Shown piece by piece: positions 16,369-24,745 of a stretch of DNA of 64,000 nucleotides. The stretch's first letter is position 1. Every line of letters starts with the position of its first letter. The stretch covers positions 124,001 through 188,000 of the forward strand of contig NZ_CP042862.1 in NCBI RefSeq assembly GCF_008001015.1, written 5' to 3'. Position numbers and translations under genes: made by a program. Source of the DNA: Serinicoccus profundi. Lineage in GTDB: Bacteria > Actinomycetota > Actinomycetes > Actinomycetales > Dermatophilaceae. Under the pieces are notes generated by a model. It had not been told where the DNA came from, searched no databases, and worked only from the letters and a program-made list of their open reading frames with translations.

Positions 16369-17925
16369 ATGCACCCGTTCGACGCACGTCATACCCCCCT
16401 CGCCCGCCGCACCGTGCTGGCCGGCGGCCTCGCGGGAGGCCTCGCCCTCGGCCTGCCGACCGGCGCCCTCGCGGCACCCCGCGGACCCGGCCGACCGGGC
16501 CCGGCGCCGGTGGGCACCGACGCCGACACCCTCTGGCGCTGGACCCGGGACACCTGGGCCTCGATGGTCGCCATGACCCCCGAGGACACCGGGCTCGTCT
16601 CCGACAACATCACCGGTGACCTGGCGACGGCGGGGGTCTACACCTCGCCCACCAACATCGGCGGCTACCTCTGGTCGGCCGTCGTGGCCCGCGACCTCGG
16701 CATCATCACACCCGGCGAGGCGACGCGCCGGATTCGCCGGACCCTGCGCACGCTGCAGGGGATGGAGCACCACACCGCGAGCGGGATGTACTTCAACTGG
16801 TACGACCCGCGCGACGGCTCGGTGATCTACGACTGGCCCGAGAGCGGCGACCCGGTCGTGCCCTTCGTCTCCAGCGTCGACGCGTCCTGGCTCGGGGCCG
16901 CTTTGCTCGTCGTGCGCAACGCCGACCGCGCCAACGCGCGCCTGGCGGGTCAGCTCTTCGACCGGATGCGCTTCGACGTCTTCGCCGACCCGACCTTCTC
17001 CAAGCCCTACCTCAACTACGGCGGGTTCTACCTCGAGGAGCCCACGCGCCTCACCGCCCCGCCGCGCACCGAGGCCCGCGACCTCATCGGCGCCGGTGAG
17101 CCGGTCTGGTACACCGCCGACCACCACTACGACACGATCGTCTCCGAGACCCGGATCACGACCTACCTCGGCATCATCAAGGGCCAGGTGCCGCCGGAGG
17201 CCTACTTCCAGGCGTGGCGGACCTTCCCGCCGGAGTGGACCTGGCCGGAGATGCCCCCGGTGGGGCAGTGGCGCACCTACCTCGGCGTCGACGTCTTCGA
17301 GGGCGCGCACGACTACCTCGGCCACCGCACCGTGCCCGGCTGGGGCGGCTCGATGTTCGAGGAGCTCATGCCCAACGTCTTCGTGCCCGAGGAGACCTGG
17401 GCGCCGGACGCCTGGGGCCGCAACCACCCCAACCACGTCGCGGTGCAGCGGGCCCACGGGCTGGAGGAGTACGACTACTGGGGCTTCTCGCCCGCGAGCC
17501 ACCCGGCGGGCGGCTATGCCGAGTGGGGCGTCGACGCCCTCGGGCTCAACCCGGAGGGCTACTTCTCCGACGTCGAGCGCACCGACCGGGTGCACGGGCA
17601 GCCGGAGCCGGACTACGGCCAGGGGGTCGTCACCCCGCACGCCGCCTTCCTCGCGATGATGCACGCCCCGGCGCAGTCCTACGACAACCTCGTCGCCATC
17701 GAGGCCGACTTCGCCTCCTACGGCCCGGGCGGGTTCTACGACGCGGTCAACACCTCGACCGGCCAGGTCGCGACGCGCTACCTGTCCCTGGACCAGGCGA
17801 TGATCCTCGGGGCCCTCGGCAACGTGCTCGGCGGTGGGTTGCTGCAGCGCTACTTCAGCACCGGCGAGGTCGAGCGCACCCTGCGCCCGGTGCTCGCCAT
17901 GGAGGAGTTCGGCGCCAGCGCATGA
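16369..17925 (+). CDS. Tat-exported DUF3131/glycoamylase-like glycoside hydrolase (GH144-like)
   Basis: This 518-residue protein has a twin-arginine-type signal (ARRTVLAGGLAGGLALGLPT) and an (alpha/alpha)6-type hydrolase domain. TSPTNIGGYLWSAVVARDLG, GMYFNWYDPRDGSVIYDWPE and SSVDASWLGAALLVV match the DUF3131/glycoamylase-like pattern, and the C-terminus FYDAVNTSTGQVATRYLSLD is typical of the same group, to which GH144 endo-beta-1,2-glucanases belong. AGAAGGAG before the ATG at 16369 sets the start. The stop overlaps the GH3 gene as ATGA. Extracellular cleavage of a beta-glucan, perhaps beta-1,2-glucan, with uptake by the neighbouring importer is inferred; the exact bond cannot be read from sequence. 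Confidence 0.82.
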   Translation: MHPFDARHTPLARRTVLAGGLAGGLALGLPTGALAAPRGPGRPGPAPVGTDADTLWRWTRDTWASMVAMTPEDTGLVSDNITGDLATAGVYTSPTNIGGYLWSAVVARDLGIITPGEATRRIRRTLRTLQGMEHHTASGMYFNWYDPRDGSVIYDWPESGDPVVPFVSSVDASWLGAALLVVRNADRANARLAGQLFDRMRFDVFADPTFSKPYLNYGGFYLEEPTRLTAPPRTEARDLIGAGEPVWYTADHHYDTIVSETRITTYLGIIKGQVPPEAYFQAWRTFPPEWTWPEMPPVGQWRTYLGVDVFEGAHDYLGHRTVPGWGGSMFEELMPNVFVPEETWAPDAWGRNHPNHVAVQRAHGLEEYDYWGFSPASHPAGGYAEWGVDALGLNPEGYFSDVERTDRVHGQPEPDYGQGVVTPHAAFLAMMHAPAQSYDNLVAIEADFASYGPGGFYDAVNTSTGQVATRYLSLDQAMILGALGNVLGGGLLQRYFSTGEVERTLRPVLAMEEFGASA

Positions 17926-19760
17926 GCGAGATCGGCTTCTCCACCGGACCAGACGGGGTGCGCTACCGCGACCTCAACCGCAACGGCGTCCTCGACCCCT
18001 TCGAGGACCCGCGTCGGCCGGCGGCCGAGCGGGTCGACGACCTGCTCGGCCGGCTGCACCTCGACGAGAAGATCGGGCTGCTCTTCCACACCGTCATCGA
18101 GTCCGGGCCGGGTGGCAGCGTGCTCGACGGGCCGGGGGCGATCAGCAAGACCGGCACCCGACACGTCGTGGTCGACAAGCGCGTCAACCACTTCAACGTC
18201 CACCAGCTCGGGTCGGCCGGCGAGGCCGCCCGCTGGCACAACGCGGTCCAGCGGGTGGCGGAGCAGACGCCGCACGGCATACCTGTCACCATCTCGACCG
18301 ACCCCCGGCACGGCTTCAGCGAGAACGCCGGCGCGAGCTTCTCGGCCGGCTCCTTCTCCCAGTGGCCCGAGCCGCTGGGCATCGGCGCGCTGCGCGACGT
18401 CGAGCTGTGTCGGGAGTATGCCGAGGCGGTCCGCTCGGAGTACGTCGCCGTCGGCATCCGCGCGGCGCTGCACCCGACGCTGGACCTGGCGACGGAACCG
18501 CGCTGGGCACGGCAGCTGCATACCTTCGGGCAGGACCCGCAGGTGGTGACCGAGCTGGGGCTGGCCTTCCTCGAGGGACTCCAGCGGGGCCCGCTCGGGC
18601 CGGGCAGTGTCGCGTGCACGGCCAAGCACTTCCCCGGCGGCGGGCCGCAGGCGGACGGCGAGGACGCGCACTTCCCGTACGGCAAGGAGCAGGTCTACCC
18701 CGGAGGGCGCTTCGCCGACCACCTCGCCCCCTTCCTGCCGGCCATCGAGGCCGACGTGGCGGCGATGATGCCCTACTACGGCATACCGATCGGGCTCGAG
18801 CTGGACGGCGAGGACGTGCCCGAGGTCGGCTTCGGCTTCAACCGGCGGATCGTCACCGGCCTGCTGCGCGACGAGCTCGGCTACGACGGTGTCGTCCTCA
18901 CCGACTGGGAGCTGGTCAACGACAACCACGTCGGCGACCAGGTGCTCCCGGCGCGGGCCTGGGGCGTCGAGCACCTCGACGCCGCCGGCCGGATGGAGCT
19001 GCTGCTCGAGGCGGGGTGCGACCAGTTCGGCGGCGAGGAGTGCGTCGAGGTGCTGGCCGAGCTTGTGGCGTCCGGGCGGGTCACCGAGGAGCGGATCGAC
19101 GTGTCCGCGCGGCGGCTGCTCCTGGTGAAGATGCAGCTCGGCCTCTTCGACGACCCCTTCGTCGACGAGGACCTCGCCGACCGGAGGGTGGGCGTGGAGT
19201 CGGTCGTCGCGTCCGGCCTGGCCGCGCAGGCCGCCTCGGTCACGGTGCTCGCCGACGACGGTGGGCTGCTGCCGCTGGCGGGCGGGCGTCGCAGGGTCTA
19301 CGTCGAGGGGCTCTCGGCGGCGGATGCCGCGCCGCTGGGCGAGGTCGTGGAGCGGCCCGAGGACGCCGATCTCGCCGTCATCCGCCTCGCCGCCCCTCAC
19401 GAGCCGCGCTCCGACCTCTTCCTGGAGGCGTGGTTCCACCAGGGGTCGCTGGACTTCCCGCCCGGGCTGCCGGTGCGGCTGGCCCGGATCCGGGAGCACT
19501 GCCCGGTCGTGGTCGACGTCACCCTCGACCGGCCCGCCGTCCTCGGGCCGGTGCTGGAGGCGGTCGACGCGGTCGTCGCGAGCTACGGCTCCGGCGGGCC
19601 GGCGCTGGTCAGGGCGCTGCAGGGCGAGGCCCGGGGCCGGCTGCCCTTCGACCTGCCGCGGTCCATGGAGCAGGTGCGCACCCACCACCCGGACCAACCC
19701 GGGCTGGGCGACCCGCTCCTGCCCTGCGGGCACGGCATACCTCTCGGTGCGCGGGTGTGA
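17922..19760 (+). CDS. glycoside hydrolase family 3 beta-glucosidase
   Basis: This 612-residue enzyme without a signal peptide probably acts in the cytosol on imported oligosaccharides. The GH3 N-domain shows KHFPGGGPQ near residue 235 and the nucleophile Asp in GYDGVVLTDWEL near residue 325. The C-terminal alpha/beta sandwich follows, without a fibronectin-III domain. The ATG forms an ATGA overlap with the DUF3131 hydrolase gene. It closes the operon, which ends at a long hairpin at 19768-19813. Release of glucose from beta-linked oligomers is the expected reaction. Confidence 0.93.
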   Translation: MSEIGFSTGPDGVRYRDLNRNGVLDPFEDPRRPAAERVDDLLGRLHLDEKIGLLFHTVIESGPGGSVLDGPGAISKTGTRHVVVDKRVNHFNVHQLGSAGEAARWHNAVQRVAEQTPHGIPVTISTDPRHGFSENAGASFSAGSFSQWPEPLGIGALRDVELCREYAEAVRSEYVAVGIRAALHPTLDLATEPRWARQLHTFGQDPQVVTELGLAFLEGLQRGPLGPGSVACTAKHFPGGGPQADGEDAHFPYGKEQVYPGGRFADHLAPFLPAIEADVAAMMPYYGIPIGLELDGEDVPEVGFGFNRRIVTGLLRDELGYDGVVLTDWELVNDNHVGDQVLPARAWGVEHLDAAGRMELLLEAGCDQFGGEECVEVLAELVASGRVTEERIDVSARRLLLVKMQLGLFDDPFVDEDLADRRVGVESVVASGLAAQAASVTVLADDGGLLPLAGGRRRVYVEGLSAADAAPLGEVVERPEDADLAVIRLAAPHEPRSDLFLEAWFHQGSLDFPPGLPVRLARIREHCPVVVDVTLDRPAVLGPVLEAVDAVVASYGSGGPALVRALQGEARGRLPFDLPRSMEQVRTHHPDQPGLGDPLLPCGHGIPLGARV

Positions 19761-19767
19761 GGCCGGT

Positions 19768-19813
19768 CCGCTGAGAGCACGTGTCGCGGTGACGGCCCAC
19801 GTGCGCTCAGCGG
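19768..19813 (+). terminator. hairpin terminator after the glycan-utilisation operon
   Basis: CCGCTGAGAGCACGTG at 19768-19783 pairs with CACGTGCGCTCAGCGG at 19798-19813 with one mismatch, around a 14-base loop. It begins 8 bases after the GH3 stop, a good position for a terminator. Confidence 0.8.
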
Positions 19814-19865
19814 TTGGCAGGCAGCCAGCCCACGCCGGGAGCACGTGGTCGGCATAGCCCTCACC

Positions 19866-19905
19866 GTGGTGGCTGTGGGTCGCCCTGACGACCCAGAGCC
19901 ACCAC
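19866..19905. repeat. 40-base hairpin repeat R1
   Basis: GTGGTGGCTGTGGGTCG at 19866-19882 pairs with CGACCCAGAGCCACCAC at 19889-19905 (one mismatch) around the loop CCCTGA. Its central part GGGTCGCCCTGACGACCC reappears inverted in the two repeats behind the next gene (20964 and 21049), so the DUF559 gene is bracketed by copies in opposite orientation. Confidence 0.88.
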
Positions 19906-19975
19906 AGTGAGCCCGGCCGACGGCCCCTGTGGACAGTTCCCGCGAGGGACGGCCGTGAGTGGGCACACTGCCTGC

Positions 19976-20908
19976 ATGTCCCCGGTGACGACGCGCACGG
20001 AAGCCCTCGCGGGCGGAGTGACGATCTCGCGGCTCCGGCACCTCCTGGCCCGGGGTTCCTGGCAGCGGGTCTTCGACGGGGTGTTCGTCACGCACGGTGG
20101 GCCCCTCACCTATCGCGAGCGGCTCGAGGCGGCGACGAGGGCGCGCGGCCCCGGCGCGGTCGTCAGCCTCGAGTGCGCGCTGCACCTCTGGGGTCTGACT
20201 GATCGCCAGCCCCCGGTCATCACGCTCGCCGAGCCGGCGGGGACCCACCGCACCCGCGCCCTGCCGGGGGTGCGCGCACGGCGGCGACGTCGGCTGACGA
20301 CGGCCCGGCGCTACGGCATACCGGTGACGGCACTGCCGCAGACGCTGCTCGATGTGGCCGCCATGATGGACGCGGACGCGATCATCGCCCGGCTGACCCG
20401 CGCGGTCGCGGGCCGCCGGGTCACGGTCGGGCAGCTGCGCGAGGAGCTCGCCCATCACCCGCGGCACCCGCGCCGCCTGCTGCTCGAGCAGGTGCTGACC
20501 GCGGCCGACGAGGGGCTGGAGAGTGTGGCCGAGGTGAGGTATGCCCGTGACGTCGAGCGCGCGCACGGACTTCCGCGGATGCAGCGTCAGGCCGCACTGG
20601 ACGGGGGCGAGCGTGGCCGATCGCGCCGCCTGGACTTCCGGGACGCCGAGCGTGGGCTGGGGGTCGAGATCGACGGGGAGATCTTCCACCGGGACCGCGC
20701 CCACCTGGACCGCGGGCGTGACCGGGAGGCCGCCGGCCGCGGTGACATCATCCTGAGGGCGGGGTGGTTCGAGGTGGTGGAACGGCCCTGCCAGCTCGCG
20801 GCCGATGTCGCCGCAGCCCTCCTCGCCCGCGGCTGGACCGGCTCCCCGACGCCCTGCAGCCCGGCCTGCGCGGTCCGACGTGACCCCCGCCTGAGAAAGG
20901 CCGGCTGA
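19976..20908 (+). CDS. AbiEi-like/DUF559 nuclease-fold protein
   Basis: This 310-residue protein has an N-terminal winged-helix-like region similar to AbiEi-type antitoxins (GGVTISRLRHLLARGSWQRV, then GVFVTHGGPLTYRERLEAA) and a C-terminal DUF559/Vsr-like restriction fold: RLDFRDAERGLGVEIDGEIFHRD, with candidate catalytic Asp and Glu. Such genes are abundant in actinomycetes but without assigned function. I prefer the ATG at 19976; an upstream GTG at 19907 is in frame but lies against the R1 hairpin. The gene stands alone, with hairpin R1 70 bases upstream and R2/R3 behind it. A nicking or antitoxin role is possible but unproved. Confidence 0.8.
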   Translation: MSPVTTRTEALAGGVTISRLRHLLARGSWQRVFDGVFVTHGGPLTYRERLEAATRARGPGAVVSLECALHLWGLTDRQPPVITLAEPAGTHRTRALPGVRARRRRRLTTARRYGIPVTALPQTLLDVAAMMDADAIIARLTRAVAGRRVTVGQLREELAHHPRHPRRLLLEQVLTAADEGLESVAEVRYARDVERAHGLPRMQRQAALDGGERGRSRRLDFRDAERGLGVEIDGEIFHRDRAHLDRGRDREAAGRGDIILRAGWFEVVERPCQLAADVAAALLARGWTGSPTPCSPACAVRRDPRLRKAG

Positions 20909-20963
20909 CCCGGGCGCGTGGGGCGGCTGACTGTGGTGGGTGAGGCGATCCCTGGTGGGGTGT

Positions 20964-21003
20964 GTGGTGGGGGTGGGTCGTCAGGGCGACGCGTAGCCAC
21001 CAC
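20964..21003. repeat. hairpin repeat R2
   Basis: GTGGTGGGGGTGGGTCG, loop TCAGGG, then CGACGCGTAGCCACCAC. The loop and inner stem are the reverse complement of R1. It lies 55 bases after the DUF559 gene stop and is followed by a near-identical copy, R3, 85 bases on. Confidence 0.85.
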
Positions 21004-21048
21004 GGAGACGCCCCCGGGGGTGGGTTGGGCGATCTCTGGCAGGGGTGT

Positions 21049-21088
21049 GTGGTGGGGGTGGGTCGTCAGGGCGACGCGTAGCCACCAC
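21049..21088. repeat. hairpin repeat R3
   Basis: A second direct copy of R2, identical over the 40-base hairpin and also in the upstream phrase GGGGTGTGTG. The surrounding bases (GGCGATC, then CTGG) are also partly shared, so the duplicated unit is about 85 bases. Nothing else is visible between 20909 and 21141. Confidence 0.88.
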
Positions 21089-21141
21089 GCAGAGGGCGCT
21101 GGCGGGCTCCCCAGCCCCGACCAGTCCAGCCCAGCCGGTGC

Positions 21142-22413
21142 TCAGGCCTCGGCGGCGAGGGGTGCCGCCCGGTCCCCGCGGCGCCGCAGGAAGCCCTCGG
21201 CGGCGCGGCGGCCGGAGACTATCGCCCCCTGGATCGACCCGGTGTCGACGTGGTCGCCGGCGAGGATGAGGCCGGGCTCGACCTCCAGGGCCTCCCGGTC
21301 GTGCAGGGGAGCGGGCTGGGCGGGCAGGGCATACCTGATGTCGTCGCGGCGCAGGAGCTGCCAGCCGTCGGTGGGGACGCCGTAGATCCCCGCGAGCTGG
21401 GTGGCGACCACGTCGTCGGCGACCGGCTCCTGGCCGGGGCGCAGCAGGCTGCTGGCCTGCACGAGGTGGCGACCGGCCGGGGCGTAGGACGGCGCGGCAT
21501 TGCTCATGACCGCCGTGTTGATGACCGGGCCGGCCTTCTCGCGCTGGTCGATGACGAGCAGCGACAGGTCGGTGGGGGCCTGCTCGACGGCGTACCAGTG
21601 CGTCGTCACGCCCTTGCCCCCGGCACTCGGGCGTCCGGTCAGGGCCGTCGCCGCCTCGGCTCCCGTGGCGACGACGACGAGGTCGGCGCCGATGTCCTCG
21701 CCGCCGGCCGTGCGCACCCGGCCGCCGCTGACGGAGACGACCTCGGTGCCGAGCTCGACAGGGGTATGCAGTGTCTCCGCCAGCTGCTCCGGCAAGGCCT
21801 GCATGCCGCGCTCGGGCAGGCCCGGTCGGCCGGTGGCGAACATCCGGGTGAGCAGGTGGGTGAAGGCGGTGGAGGTGCTGCCGTCGTCCTCGAGGAGCAC
21901 CCCGGCCAGGAAGGTGTCGACGACCCGGCGCAGGGGCCCGTGGAAGTTGGCCCGGTCCATGGACTCGCGGCGCGAGACGTCCTCCCGGTCACCGTGCAGG
22001 GCCCAGTCGGCGCGCAGGGCGGGCGCGGCCCACCGGGCCAGCGAGCCCAGCGCCGCGGGGTGCAGCTTGCCCGAGCGCATCGTCTGCCCGATGAGCTGGG
22101 GCTCGCGGCGGGGGTCGGCCATGACGAGCAGGGAGTCCGACCGGTCGCTGCGGCAGGCCAGGCCCGCGCGGAAGGGCTGCAGCGCCAGCGCGTCGAGGTC
22201 GACGTCGGAGCGGACCATCGGATAGGCCGGGTTGAGCAGCTGGAATCCGCGGTCGAGCAGGAATCCGTCGACCTCGTCGGTGCGGATGCGTCCGCCGACC
22301 GCGTCAGCCGCCTCGAGCACGCGCACCCCCACCCCGTGGTCCTGCAGGGTGCGGGCACAGGTGAGCCCCGCGAGCCCGGCTCCGACAACGACGACCTCGA
22401 CCGACTGGGACAT
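21142..22413 (-). CDS. FAD-dependent amine oxidase-family oxidoreductase
   Basis: This 423-residue flavoprotein has an N-terminal Rossmann dinucleotide-binding motif VVVGAGLAGLTCARTL (residues 8-23) followed by VLEAADAVGGRIRTD. The C-terminus LILAGDHVDTGSIQGAIVSGR is the second FAD-contact motif of the amine-oxidase/phytoene-desaturase group. I start at the ATG at 22413 (MSQSVEVVVVGAG); an upstream in-frame ATG at 22473 would add 20 residues ahead of the Rossmann fold. It is monocistronic and faces the DUF559 gene. The substrate is unknown; there is no adjacent isoprenoid gene. Confidence 0.88.
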   Translation of the reverse strand: MSQSVEVVVVGAGLAGLTCARTLQDHGVGVRVLEAADAVGGRIRTDEVDGFLLDRGFQLLNPAYPMVRSDVDLDALALQPFRAGLACRSDRSDSLLVMADPRREPQLIGQTMRSGKLHPAALGSLARWAAPALRADWALHGDREDVSRRESMDRANFHGPLRRVVDTFLAGVLLEDDGSTSTAFTHLLTRMFATGRPGLPERGMQALPEQLAETLHTPVELGTEVVSVSGGRVRTAGGEDIGADLVVVATGAEAATALTGRPSAGGKGVTTHWYAVEQAPTDLSLLVIDQREKAGPVINTAVMSNAAPSYAPAGRHLVQASSLLRPGQEPVADDVVATQLAGIYGVPTDGWQLLRRDDIRYALPAQPAPLHDREALEVEPGLILAGDHVDTGSIQGAIVSGRRAAEGFLRRRGDRAAPLAAEA

Positions 22414-22629
22414 GCCACTCAGCCTAGGACCGGTGACGGCGCGCGTCACATCGTGGCCGGCCACCCCGATCACGACCCGGTCAGGGACGTGCCGTCGCCA
22501 GGTGACAGTCCAGGCGGCGCAGCCGTGCGTCTCGACCTAGGGTCCAGACTGAGCTGCGCTGGGCGAGCCTGCTGGTGCAGGCATACACCCACGTCACCCC
22601 GCCCCACCGGATGCCTGGAGGTTCGTGCT

Positions 22630-22722
22630 GTGCAGGTCGTGGTCGTCGCCCACCCCGGCGCGCGGTGGGCCAGCCCCGCGTCGAGGGGGGACGGGTCCAG
22701 ACGATGGTCCCTGAGCCGGTGA
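22630..22722 (+). CDS. possible 30-residue small protein or leader, coupled to the glycosyltransferase
   Basis: GGAGG at 22617-22621 lies 8 bases before a GTG at 22630 that opens a 30-codon frame starting VQVVVVAHPGARW. Its TGA at 22720-22722 overlaps the GTG at 22719, the preferred start of the glycosyltransferase, as GTGA. The same GTGA coupling is used at the next two junctions of the operon, which makes this short frame more credible than its length alone would. It could also be the relic of a longer gene. No function is proposed. Confidence 0.35.
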   Translation: MQVVVVAHPGARWASPASRGDGSRRWSLSR

Positions 22723-23837
22723 GCGGCGTGCGGGTGCGGCACGTCCCTGCAGCCCATCCCTACGTCGAGCACGTCCACGCGCTGCCGTCGACCGCCTCCG
22801 CGCCTGCTGTGGCCGTGCTCCCCGACCCGCCGGTGCCGGGTGCGCCTCCGGGTCAGTGGTGGCCACATCCTGCGCTGGAGGAGGCGTGGGTGCGCGAGCA
22901 CGCCCACGAGCAGGACGTCCTGCACGTGCACTTCGGGGTGGAGGGGCGCAGCCTCCCCGAGCTGCGCGCCTGGCTGGATGCGCTCGCCGACCTGGGTCTT
23001 CCGCTGGTCCACACCGTCCACGACGTCGACCATCCCCACCTGCACGACCAGAGGCACCATCGGGAGCAGCTGGCCCTGCTCGTCGAGCGCGCCGACGGCC
23101 TGCTCACCCTCAGCGAGGGTGCGGCACAGCGCGTCGAGCGGGAGCACGGCCGGCGGCCCCTCGTCCTGCCGCACCCGCACGTCGTCCCCATGGACCTGCT
23201 CGACCGGCCCCGCCCGGTCCACGAGGAGCTGCGCATCGGGATGCACCTCAAGAGCCTGCGCACCAACGTGACGCCGATGCGTGTCCTGCCGGCGCTGCTC
23301 GAGGCGGTGCCGCACCTGGCGGCCCGGACCGGGCGGCCCGCCGTGCTGGAGATCCGGGCGCACCCCGAGGTGCTGGACCCGGACTTCACCCGCCACGACG
23401 AGGCGCTCGCCCGGCTGCTGCGTCGGCTGCTCGACGACCCGCCGCCCGGGGTGGAGGTGCTGGTGGGTCCGCGCCTGGACAACGTGCAGCTGTGGGCCGC
23501 CCTGCAGGCGGTGGACGTGTCGGTGCTGCCCTATGCTTGGGCGACGCACTCCGGCTGGGTCGAGGCGTGTCGTGACCTGGGCACCTGGGTGCTCTCACCG
23601 GACGTCGGCCACCTCGAGGAGCAGGGTGCAGGGATGGTGATCGCCTGGGGGCCTCCGCACCAGGCGCCCCTCCCGTCCCGGCTCGTCGACCTTCTCGCGC
23701 TCTGCGCAGCCGGACCCCCCGCCCGCCCGGGTGCGCAGGCGCGGGCCGCCCAACGGGCCGAGCTGGCGCGACGGCACGCCCAGGTGTATGCCGGTGTCAT
23801 CGACGGACGACGGATCGACGGAGGGAGCCCACCGTGA
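22719..23837 (+). CDS. glycosyltransferase (GT-B type), surface polysaccharide operon
   Basis: This roughly 372-residue GT-B type protein has the N-domain phrase HVHFGVEGRSLPELR and LVHTVHDVDHPH, and later LLTLSEGAAQRVER, typical of GT4-like enzymes that move a sugar from a nucleotide donor. I prefer GTG 22719 (VSGVRVRHVPAAHPYV) because it overlaps the preceding short frame as GTGA; ATG 22704 and an open frame from 22575 are alternatives. It is followed by a WcbI-type gene (GTGA overlap at 23834). The donor and acceptor are unknown; a capsule or teichoic-type polymer is inferred from context. Confidence 0.78.
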   Translation: MSGVRVRHVPAAHPYVEHVHALPSTASAPAVAVLPDPPVPGAPPGQWWPHPALEEAWVREHAHEQDVLHVHFGVEGRSLPELRAWLDALADLGLPLVHTVHDVDHPHLHDQRHHREQLALLVERADGLLTLSEGAAQRVEREHGRRPLVLPHPHVVPMDLLDRPRPVHEELRIGMHLKSLRTNVTPMRVLPALLEAVPHLAARTGRPAVLEIRAHPEVLDPDFTRHDEALARLLRRLLDDPPPGVEVLVGPRLDNVQLWAALQAVDVSVLPYAWATHSGWVEACRDLGTWVLSPDVGHLEEQGAGMVIAWGPPHQAPLPSRLVDLLALCAAGPPARPGAQARAAQRAELARRHAQVYAGVIDGRRIDGGSPP

Positions 23838-24745
23838 GCGAGGACGGACGGCGCCGCCACTACGGCGGCTTCTACGGGCTGGAGGAGCTCCCTGCCACCG
23901 GGCGCCCGCGGCTCGCGGTCTTCGGCAACTGCCAGGCCGAGGCCCTCAGGGTCGCACTCGACACCGCCGGTGTCCTCGACAGCGTGCGGATGCCGCCGGT
24001 GCACGAGCTGGACGAGGCGGACCTGCCCCACCTGGACCGCCTGCTGGCGTGGGTGGACGTCCTCGTCGCCCAGTCGGTGGCCGACGACTACCGGGGTATG
24101 CCGCTCGGCACCTCCCAGGTCGCGACGCGGCTGCGACCGCAGGCGCGCGTGGTGCGCGCACCCAACTACTTCTTCAGCGGGCTCTACCCGGAGCAGGTAC
24201 TGGTGCGCCACCCGGAGATCGAGGACCCGCCGGTGGTGCCCTACCACGACGTGCGGCGGCTGGGCCGCGCCGCCGGGTGGGACGGCCCGTGGGAGGCGCC
24301 GGCCGAGCTCGTGCGCGAGGTCGCCGCCGCCTCCCTGGCCGAGCTCGAGCGCCGGGAGCGGGCGCAGCAGAGCCTGCGCATCAGCGACGTCGTGCGCGCC
24401 AGCGGTGCCGGTGCGGGCAGGACGGTCGACCATCCTGGCAACGAGGTGCTGCTGGCGCTGGCCCGTCGGGTGCTCGAGGGGGTCCGCCCCGGCTCGGGGG
24501 AGGCCGTCCAGGACCCGGGCCGCGTGCTGCTCGCCTCCGTGGCCACCCCCCTGTCGCGTAGCGTCCTCGAGGCGCTCGACCTGCCGGGGGAGCCTCGCGA
24601 GGGGTGGCTGGTCGACGGCGAGGCGCTCTCCGACGACGAGGTGGGGGCGGCGCATCAGGAGTTCTACGCACGCCATCCTCGGGTCGTCGAGGTGGGGATG
24701 GAGAAGAGGGAGGACCTGCTGCGGCGGTGGGGTTGGCGAGCGTGA
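23834..24745 (+). CDS. WcbI-family polysaccharide biosynthesis putative acetyltransferase
   Basis: This 303-residue protein carries LAVFGNCQAEALR near residues 30-42, the signature of WcbI-type proteins found in capsule clusters, and PNYFFSGLYPEQV further on. The rest is helical. The GTG at 23834 overlaps the upstream GT stop as GTGA, and its own stop overlaps the next gene in the same way. The WcbI fold is related to acetyltransferases or CoA-binding proteins, so modification of the polysaccharide is the likely role. Confidence 0.82.
   Translation: MSEDGRRRHYGGFYGLEELPATGRPRLAVFGNCQAEALRVALDTAGVLDSVRMPPVHELDEADLPHLDRLLAWVDVLVAQSVADDYRGMPLGTSQVATRLRPQARVVRAPNYFFSGLYPEQVLVRHPEIEDPPVVPYHDVRRLGRAAGWDGPWEAPAELVREVAAASLAELERRERAQQSLRISDVVRASGAGAGRTVDHPGNEVLLALARRVLEGVRPGSGEAVQDPGRVLLASVATPLSRSVLEALDLPGEPREGWLVDGEALSDDEVGAAHQEFYARHPRVVEVGMEKREDLLRRWGWRA

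Noticed and set aside
13149-16370. A minus-strand open frame of over 1000 codons opposite the sugar importer
   Set aside because: It is the antisense shadow of four well-supported plus-strand genes; the translation is Gly/Arg/Asp-rich with no family motifs.
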